A stretch of DNA of 64,000 nt from Plumapathes pennacea (Eukaryota; Cnidaria; Anthozoa; Antipatharia; Myriopathidae). A program made the translations under genes and the position numbers. Location: NCBI GenBank assembly GCA_964036295.1, contig OZ038473.1, forward strand, positions 3,193,501-3,257,500. Reading direction: 5' to 3'. Below are positions 55,924 through 64,000 of this stretch, one piece after another (positions within the stretch are counted from its first letter, which is position 1; every line of letters starts with the position of its first letter). The notes below the pieces were generated by a model, which was not told the DNA's origin, made no database searches, and saw only the letters and a list, made by a program, of their open reading frames with translations.

Positions 55924-58566
55924 ATGTCTTCTGTATCATCATCAAACAACACAAGTGTTGGCACTGATGGCATTTTAATGAAACCAAGCAGCACTGAGAT
56001 GGTTGTGGAGACGGTTTTCTTATGTCTGCTAGCTGTGGTTATCCTTAGCGGAAACACGTTAGTTTGCGTGGCTGTCTACAGGGAAAGGAAACTCCGAACC
56101 ACTACCAACTCGTTCCTCATCAGCTTGGCGGCCGCAGATATCATGGTTGGCAGTTTTTCTGTGCCTTATTGGATCTACTTCAGAATAGGTGAGTGTGCCA
56201 TGACTTTGTTTTTCTTTATTGCCAATCTCAATGAGATGACTCATCACAAATGTCCATAGGCACTTTGTGGCCGACCATGTGGAAATCCGAGATGAAGTTA
56301 CACATGGCTTCTCTCATGAAATGAAATGAATGTAGATGTCGGATGCTCTATGATCGGACACTCTCGTATTAAAGCGGACAGCTCTACTTACGGACGCCTT
56401 TGCGAAACCCCGTTTAAACTCTAGCTCCGTCGAACTCTGTAATTACACATTCTAGTAGCTTAAAGCGGACAGTCACAGCCTTTTTCTAGTTCCCAAGGGT
56501 TTCAGCTTACGGGAGCTTTAACTGCTATTATGAACTGCGAAGAGGTTTTTGTTGTCGTTTCAGTGCTGAAGTTTATTTTAACGGAAGTATACCAGCCTCT
56601 TGACTTGGGCACTATTTAACATTTTGTGCTATTGTTGTGACATTAGAACAGTTTTTCTACAGACCTTCATGTTTTCGTTTAGATGCAAATTTTTTACAGT
56701 TTACATTAGTCAGATGTTTTGGGAATGTATTGAAGCTGCGGCATCTTGCCTAGGGTAGACTTTTGTTGTTTTATCAGTAAACCTTGGTCACATTTACGTC
56801 ACTGCCGATATTGGATTGTGTTGTGATTTTTGATCGCTAAAATATTGACTCAGAAAATACGATCTCTTGTGTCAACTTTTGAAGCAAGATAAAAGCAATT
56901 GTACAGTATTTTACCTGTTCTTCATTTTATGATGTAAACGGTAGGGACCGCAGAAATGTTGGTCAGCGTTCGTTTCATTACCATGTTTAGAGTGTCTGAT
57001 CATCTCGTGTGAAAGCCTCGCTTTTGCTTGTGCTTAACGTATGCTATAATATCGAGTCCTGCTGTTGAGTTTCTTGGCCCTTGAGGTTTTGCGAGCGTTA
57101 GAAAACATTGAACTACAAAATCTGCACTTGAATTCACAGTTTTGTTTAATGACCGATAACTAGAGAAACAAAAAGTGACCACAAGGCCGAAAGACTAACG
57201 TATTTCCGCGGTGCCAAACGGTAAACGCAACTACATCGTCATCAGCTGGTGTAAACATTGCAATCGTGACTCATTGTTAATTCATTTCAGTAATTACTTG
57301 GTAATGGAGGAAGCGGGAAGTTCATTGAAAATTGTCCGGGGTGGGGTGGGGTGGGGTAAAGGTGTGGTTACTTTCCTGTTCGTGCACGTCACTTGAGAGC
57401 CGTGTTAATGTTTTTCCGATCGCCAAAGGCCGATTAAGCTAATCCAAGATTAATGAAATTCTTTCTCCGGGCGTTTCTGCCAACAAACTGCAAGGGTTTG
57501 TTCGAAGATGGCTTAAAAAGCTTGTTCCAGTATAAAACGTATCAAGGAAGTCGTTGAGGACGAAACCTTCACATTTTTTAGGCTTATAAATGACATCAAA
57601 GTTTAGACCTATTCCCGGATTAGCCTAATTGTGCTTTGAAAAACCGCGCCCTGCTGCACATTTGTGGACATTTGTGAACATGTTCCCAACGCGAGTTGGA
57701 TAATAAAACATGATATTTTAATACTGTGGTTCTTTCCAGCTCGACCGGACGCCAGCGGTTTGCTGTACAAGATATACATAACATACGACATCTTATGCGG
57801 GACGGCTTCCATCATCAACTTGGTCATCATCAGCATTGAACGCTGTTTATCAGTCACCCAACCTGCCATCCACCGTAACATCTCGGACACAACAATCTTC
57901 ATCAGCATCACCGTCGCTTGGCTGTTCGCGTTCGTCATCGCAGGTCTCAATAACGTCGAGGAATCGTACATGCAATGGTACCCAGTCGCAATCAGCATTG
58001 TAGGATTTTTTTTACCGCTGCTCATAATTGTCGTGGCGTACGCCATCATTTTCAACGTGGCGCACAGTCGCGCCCGCGCGCGCCGTTCCCGCTCGTTAGC
58101 GCGGGAAATTCGAATCGCGGTCACACTGGCCGTCGTCATTGGTGCATTCGTGGTAGCCTGGTCACCATTTTTTATTGTTCTTCTCATTGCTATATACTGC
58201 CGGACGTGTAAAGTGCCTTATGAGATAATCGTTCCTCTGACAAAATGGATGCACTACAGTGGTTCTATGGTCAATCCAATTATATACACTTACCGCAATC
58301 GGGATTTTCGCAGAGCCTTTGCGAAAATTCTGTGTGGTTGGAGAAAGCGCCGTCGGGACACTTCGAGTTACATGTCCCGCGGGAACAACACTGCCAACGC
58401 AAGTAATGGTTCCGACAACAGTAACCAGGTTGAGGAGATTGAGACTTATCCCGATAAAACAAGAGAATGGTGTGGAATTAAATTTTCGACGAACATTATT
58501 CCAGGATCACTGAGAGTTTATAACTGGCAGTATAGAACTAAAAGTGACAATCACTCGCGCGTGTGA
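55924..58566 (+). CDS. Aminergic-like class A G protein-coupled receptor (2 exons)
   Basis: Exons 55924-56188 and 57740-58566 (GTGAGT donor, TTTCCAG acceptor, phase 1) give 363 residues. Exon 1 holds an Asn-rich extracellular N-terminus, TM1 (GNTLVCVAVY) and TM2 (LISLAAADIMVG). Exon 2 holds TM3-TM7 and the tail. Class A landmarks are Asn in TM1, Asp in TM2, Trp in TM4 (VAWLFAF), Pro in TM5 (GFFLPLLII), AWSPFF in TM6 and NPIIY in TM7. In TM3, YDILCGTASI aligns with the aminergic pattern, including the Asp that binds the ligand amine. KWMHY before the TM7 motif also fits monoamine receptors. DRY is ERC, and the usual TM3 and ECL2 cysteines are absent. It is a plasma-membrane receptor for an unknown, probably amine-like ligand. 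The upstream in-frame TTG at 55879 is not used. Confidence 0.85.
56189..57739 (+). other. Intron of the GPCR gene
   Basis: This 1.55-kb intron contains GCGGACA-type repeat sequence at about 56345-56480 and a copy of the CGCGGAAATACG repeat family (56940-57212). No exon is seen inside. Confidence 0.7.
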
Positions 58567-58699
58567 CGTCATTGCTCCTCCCTCTCCCCCTGGGGTACTT
58601 TTCTGGTGGAGGGTGGGGATGGTAACGATTTGTATAAACATTTGTCACGTGAGTAGCTGACCGCTGACTTCAACAAGGAGACGTTTTTACCTTTTCCAC

Positions 58700-58830
58700 A
58701 TCGGATTGACTCGAGGAATGTTGGATTTACTCGTAGAATGTCGTCAGATTGACTCGACAATGTCGGATTGACTCGTACAATGTCAGATTGACTCGTGGTA
58801 GTCGGATTGACTCGTGGAATCTCGTAGAGT
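58700..58830. repeat. Minisatellite of GGATTGACTCG units
   Basis: About five degenerate units of 22-28 bp (TCGGATTGACTCGTACAATG type) follow the GPCR stop by about 140 bp. Confidence 0.7.
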
Positions 58831-59266
58831 ACCTACACGAAATATTCTCATTGAGAAACTTACTGCGAAATCACAGCCTGTCTTTACACAGATAAATACT
58901 AATCCAAGTTCTACATTTTTTCAGCATCCTCCCTTCCCTGACCGAGTAGTTAATAGTTAACTATATCATTGACCTATTGCAAAGTGTATTTGAAATTGAC
59001 TAAATATTTGAACATGCTGCCAGGCTCCCTGGCTTTCTGTATTTCGCTATGCTCATCTTTTATATTGTAAAATAATGACTGAAAACAAAGTCCTGTAAAT
59101 TTTGAAGATGTTTAATATAAATGAAAAACGAGTCTTACTTAAACGATTGTTCTCTGTGTCTTGTTTTAAAGTCCATATATTCGATATGTTGCGTGTTTAC
59201 CAGTGAAAGGAGTCCGGGCCAAAGGCTTGACTAGCTAGAAGTGACAGCTTCAAGGAGTCCCAGTCG

Positions 59267-59305
59267 CGGAGGTGGGGGGGGGGGGGGGGGGGGGGGAGTT
59301 GGGGG
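59267..59305. repeat. Long G run
   Basis: An almost uninterrupted run of about 28 G (59272-59297), with more G clusters after it. It has obvious quadruplex potential and is prone to assembly error. Confidence 0.8.
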
Positions 59306-60056
59306 TGTTGTCTATTCCACACCAAAGGACAAAATCATACCCTGTTTCTGCTTCACAATTGCAAGGATATAAATTTGATAAAATATATGTATCAACGTTC
59401 CAGCAACTTTTCCCATACAAATGCTTTTTTATATTTCTGAACTTCAAAATGCTGCCAAATATGCGAGCATGGAATTTTGCATGAGCACATAAATTTGTCA
59501 TGCTCTTTTCATTCCTGGCACTCAAAAAGCCTAAGGTGGGGGAGGGGGGTGGTCACGTGACCTGTTGTGCAAAGGGCCTATTTGGTTGCGTGGTATTTTT
59601 TGTAGCATCCAGACTCTCGCCAAAAGGCGCCCGAGAGACGAGTGTTGAGGTAAGAAAGTGACTTATTTTTGTCCTTCTGGATGATTTTGTGCATGAAAAC
59701 TGTCGTATATTACAAGATCATTTGATATTGTTGCCTTATGAACGTTTGTTTAAAGTGAAGTTATCACGGGAATTTTTCCAGCGATCAAAGCCGGTTGCTA
59801 CGCGAAAAACATCACGTGACCAATCAGTTGCAAAAGCTGGAAGTTTTCCAGTTTGAATGAATTGTTTCTCAAGAAGCAAAATGCAACGCGGTCATGAATA
59901 ACAGAAAGATTCAAGAGAGCTTTCGGAAATAAAAAAAGGAAGGACTGCAAGTAAAGAAAAAAGAAAAACTGCAAGTAAAAGGAGACGTGCACGTGATGCA
60001 CTGATGTATGACTTGCATGTGACTACCATATTTGGCATCACCGCCAATAAACCTCT

Positions 60057-63000
60057 ATGGCCGCCATCGGGTCGAGAACGTTTATTTATGTCCAAGTGTT
60101 TCGTTTGTTGATACTCCTTTTGTTCATTCTATTCGCAAAATGTGACGTTAAATTGGGAGGCGTGGGTCCGGCTGACAGTTCAGCCAACCTCGTAAATGGA
60201 ATTCTGCAGATAACGGCAGAAATCTCCACACCAATACGACTATATGGTGTCGGGTTTAGTTACGACACTGATGTGGCCTTCACATCAAGCGCGGGAAAAG
60301 CTGGAGATCTCTGTGTCGGGGATCGGACAAACCCGGTGAAATTCAAAGATGTCTTCACTCAGTACTCAGGCGAAATCGAGTCGAAGCTGGCATTGCTGAA
60401 AGAAGGGAATTTTTACTATGTTTGCTTGAAAGACGGTCTGGGAAATTCCACCGACTTTGTGCACCAAGGATCGGACAGCGACGTCGTGAAAATCAAAACA
60501 GTGGCTCAACAGAAAAAGCTTCTGCCTCTCTGGGTGGAGATAGTTCTCATCGTGCTATTGATCATTCTCTCTGGTCTATTTTCTGGCTTAAATCTGGGGC
60601 TGATGGCGTTGGATCCTACTGAGTTGAAGATTGTTATGAATAGTGGAAGTGCTAGCGAACAGAACTATGCCAAAAAAATCGAACCCATTAGAAGGCACGG
60701 AAACTATCTCCTATGTACTCTTCTCTTGGGAAATGTCCTTGTGAACAGCTCGTTTACAATCCTACTTGACGGTTTGGTTGGAAATGGAATGTTTGCAGTT
60801 ATTGGTTCGACCGCTGGCATCGTGATTTTCGGTGAAATTGTTCCACAGAGTATCTGTTCCAGGCATGGCTTAGCTGTGGGAGCAAGAACTATCTGGATTA
60901 CCAAGTTCTTTATGTTTGCAACGTTTCTATTGTCATTCCCAATCAGCAGGATGCTCGATTTTGTGCTGGGAAAAGAAATGGGAACTGTCTATAATCGCAA
61001 ACAGCTCCTGGAAATGCTGAAAGTCACAGCAGAATACAATGACTTGGAAGGCGATGAAATGAACATCATATCAGGAGTTCTAAAGTACAAGAGCAAAACA
61101 GTTGTAGAAGTTATGACTACACTTGAAGACTGCTACATGGTCGACGTGGATGCCATCCTTGATTTCAAAACCATCACTTCAATTATGCAGTCAGGACACA
61201 GCAGAATCCCTGTGTACGACAGTGAGCGCTATAACATCGTCGGTCTGCTGTTTGTGAAAGACCTGGCTTTCGTAGACCCTGACGATGGTACCCCTGTCAA
61301 GACAGTGATTAAGTTTTATAATCACCCTGTGCATCGTGTTTTCTTCGACACCCATTTGGATGATATGCTGGCAAATTTCATATCTGGAAGGTCTCACTTA
61401 GCGATCGTTCAACAGGTGAATGACAGCGGTGAAGGGGACCCCTTTTATGAAGCCATGGGAGTGGTGACTTTGGAAGACATTTTGGAAGAAATCATCCAGG
61501 CAGAAATTGTAGATGAGACTGACGTTTATCGTAAGTATACTTATTAGTCAATGAGTAACCACAGGAACATCAGAATCACACTTTTAATATGTTCAGACCA
61601 ATATTATTCTACTATGGGAAGACAATGCAGAAATACAGTTTTGGACCATCCAGCCACCTTATTTTTGAGTCAACAGCGGTCATTGCACAAAATTTTAGAT
61701 TCAAATGCAGATTTCGTAGTTTAGTGTAGCACCTCTTAAATCTCAAGACTTACAGTAACCAAGAAACTCGATACTAAGACTTGATACTCACATAACCTAC
61801 ATGTACTGTAAGTTGACGAGGCTTGCACACAATGTGAAATTTCACCTCAAATTAAAAGCAGAGATTCCGCTAGACTTATCCATCAGTCGATACAGAGTAC
61901 CGGTAGGAAATATCTTTTCCGGTACGGGGCCAGCTGGAACTGGTACAACATACAAGTGAAGCAAAATAATCGTTTCCTCTGCTGCAGCGGAACTGGACAC
62001 GAGATAATCTATCTTATCGAGTTTTCAACTGTTTCAGAGCATTTCTTCTGTAGAATGAGTATAATATCTAGTGTGGGCTTCCTTTGGACAGGAGAGCTGT
62101 CAGAAAAAATTGATGTACTTCGTATTTGCCGATATAGAATACCGGCAGCCTCAATTTTTTCCGGTACAGTATGATTTTTATCGGTAAAATACCGGCATAT
62201 GCTGGTCTAGCGGAATCTCTGTTAGAAGAAGTTAGATACTTTAGCCATGGTAATTCATGCTGACCAAGCCTCCACTATGTCCTGTTAGGAGGGAAGAGAG
62301 CTGATGGAACTGTTAATATTCTCACTGTGAGTTAGTTGGTAGAATCTTCATTGTAAGATTGAGATTGAGAGGGTTACTCTGCAGATTGGAGGGGAAAACA
62401 TACTAGCTTGACACCATCTTAACTGTCTGTGTTCTTTTTTAGTGGACAACAAGTCAGGTGAAGTTGTTCCAGGCCGCAAAAAGACCATGAAAGATTTCCA
62501 TCTGTTTAATACTGAACAAAAGAAGCCAAAGTTGTCGCCTCAGCTGTCGTTGGCCGTCTTCCAGTATCTTGCCACAGGTAGCCAGCCTCTGTTAGTTATA
62601 TATCTTCATTATTTTGTCATCCATTTAAATTCAGACATTACACTACTTTCTGTAGGCCCACATGGAGCAGTCATTGCACACAAACTAAAAATGGCAGCAA
62701 ATTCAAAATTGTTGTAGCTTGATGTGCAATGCTTGTAAAACCACAAAATGTAGCCAGGAAATTCAAAAGCTGTAGATTTATTACTTGAGTGTAAGTTAGT
62801 TTAATATACTACATTTATTATATAGACATGAGTGTTTTACTGGACAATATACCATGCGTAAAATCCATACGAAACTACATCCGGGACCCGAGTGGCGTAT
62901 TTTCCATATCCTCACTAGTGAGGATATTGTTGGCATCATTTCCCACTTTTGCACGGTTGTTTGTGCAATTTCTTGCAAAACACTCGTGTCTAATATAATA

Positions 63001-63822
63001 AAAAGAAAATTACATGGTGGCTTGAAGATATGGATTTTATTTTCTTGTGGTAAAAACAATATTTTACCACTCAAAAATAAAATTCATATCTTCGCGCCGC
63101 CGTGTAATATCCTCTATGTACAACAGCATAAGTTGTGTACGAGAAAAACAGGGCTTGCACAGAAGGTAAAAATTTAGTTAGATAGCAATGATGATGATGA
63201 GTTTTGACCAATGGAAACAAGGTCAAAACATGTTTTCAGGGAGTCCAACGATTCATACTTTATGTAACTCCCTTTCTTGACAGTGGTGGAACCATTTGGG
63301 GAAAAGTTCATTTCTAAGAATATTCTGAAGAAACTGATGAACCAGGATGTTGTGGTGGAGTTATCTTTGGCAGAGGAGGTCAATCACGCCAATGTTTTCT
63401 TATACAAGAAAGGAACAACTGCAGACTACTTTGTGCTCATTTTGGAAGGGAAAGTCGAAGTCAAGATTGGGCAGGAAGAATTTACATTTGAAGAAGGCTC
63501 ATTCACATGTTTTGGGACCAGTGTTTTGGCTTCGTCCTCGGCTGGCCCTAAAAATGTGAGAGGTGTGACCCAGTACCAACCAGACTACACGGTGCGTGCT
63601 CTATCTGATCTGCGCTACTTGAAAGTTACTAAGACGTTGTACCGGCAAGCTCTTCAAGCTACTCTGATGGAAAGGCAGAAAGGGTCTGACTTCGGGAGCA
63701 ACATTTTTAGGGACGGCATTGGTGAACACAATCTCTCTGTGGATGACTCTGTGGGTGACTCTGTGGGTAACCATAAGAATACTGATCATGATCCATTGTT
63801 GTACATCGAAACAACTTGCTAG
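60057..63822 (+). CDS. CNNM/ACDP family divalent-metal transport protein (3 exons)
   Basis: Exons 60057-61530, 62443-62577 and 63284-63822 (GT-AG, both introns phase 1) give 715 residues, within the CNNM range. Residues 1-29 are a hydrophobic signal segment, followed by an extracellular domain. The DUF21 membrane domain starts near 156 and includes [38 protein letters not shown] and [18 protein letters not shown] (about 259). The CBS pair spans about 350-485 (GHSRIPVYD at 380, [13 protein letters not shown] at 467). Exon 2 encodes a linker, and exon 3 the cyclic-nucleotide-binding-like domain ([22 protein letters not shown]). The family mediates or regulates Mg2+ efflux at the plasma membrane, with Mg-ATP binding by the CBS pair. 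Without splicing, exon 1 would end four codons into the intron (KYTY then stop). Confidence 0.92.
61695..61825 (-). repeat. Reversed copy of the CGCGGAAATACG repeat family
   Basis: CAGCGGTCATTGCACAAAAT through AACCAAGAAACTCGATACT is the reverse complement of parts of 34668-34985 (TTTCTTGG and TTTTGTGCAATAACCGCTG). It lies in CNNM intron 1. Confidence 0.55.
61859..62221. mobile_element. 363-bp MITE in CNNM intron 1
   Basis: Perfect 17-bp ends (CAGAGATTCCGCTAGAC and its complement) bound a body with several CCGGTA and TACCGGCA motifs. Confidence 0.7.
62819..63112 (-). mobile_element. Interspersed TIR repeat in CNNM intron 2
   Basis: This is the reverse-oriented copy of the family at 28217-28552, including the palindrome ATATCCTCACTAGTGAGGATAT and the GTAAAAACAATATTTTAC block. 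The 107-codon frame through it is repeat sequence, not part of the gene. Confidence 0.75.
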
Positions 63823-64000
63823 TGAATATTGGCAGTATTAACCCTGCCAGTAAATGATCACTATTGATGGTTCAACACGGCGCAATTGGCAGACGGAAAT
63901 ATTGTGTGCTTGTTACTGTTTTGAAATTCTGACCTTACCCTGTGAGCAGAACTTTCTTCAATTTCCCCACTAGAAATGTAGGGGGAATGGATTTCTGCCA
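63823..64000 (+). other. 3' flank of the CNNM gene
   Basis: This is the probable 3' UTR. No AATAAA is seen before the window edge, so the transcript end may lie beyond it. Confidence 0.5.

Noticed and set aside
61531..61547. CNNM terminating at the TAG after KYTY
   Set aside because: A GTAAGT donor precedes it, and downstream exons complete the linker and cyclic-nucleotide-binding-like domain in phase.

Overview
This is a eukaryotic genomic window, most likely from an anthozoan cnidarian and probably a stony coral. The evidence is AT-rich DNA, GT-AG introns, dense MITE-like repeats and a non-LTR retrotransposon tail, together with a secreted MACPF protein of the kind known from sea anemones, an aminergic-like class A GPCR and a CNNM-type metal-transport gene. 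The species call is inference.

Region 1 (1-38.6 kb) is a minus-strand tandem array of small membrane-anchored sulfotransferase-like genes. Each has four exons: a signal-anchor exon, a P-loop (5'-PSB) exon, an RNPxD (3'-PSB) exon and a C-terminal exon. I reconstruct four intact copies of 336-341 residues (713-3656, 6029-9228, 30229-33826, 35554-38049). There are also two decayed copies (10495-13907, 27405-28977) and several orphan exon-1/promoter relics. About 9.8 kb (roughly 4140-13906) is present again at 25880-33740. Comparing the two halves reveals many insertions and deletions, including filled versus empty transposon sites, a minisatellite with 5 versus 11 units, and a newly formed palindrome.

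Region 2 (13.9-25.9 kb) lies between the two halves of the duplication. It holds a broken multi-pass membrane protein exon (minus strand) and a nested tandem repeat array running into the 5' UTR of an intact single-exon MACPF gene (18670-20139, plus strand). It also holds two large non-autonomous DNA transposons: 21565-24134, with CCCCGGTCTCAGA ends and arrays of ACCATGGT-type motifs, and 24161-25879, with inverted repeats of about 245 bp.

Region 3 (38.6-55.3 kb) is gene-poor. I see repeats, an ATT microsatellite, a tRNA-derived SINE, several TIR elements and one possible short 5' exon, but no convincing gene.

Region 4 (55.3-64 kb) has two intact plus-strand genes. One is a two-exon, 363-residue aminergic-like GPCR (55924-58566). 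The other is a three-exon, 715-residue CNNM homologue (60057-63822) whose introns carry the same repeat families found in the sulfotransferase array.

Exon models come from reading splice sites and frames by eye. No similarity search or transcript evidence was available.
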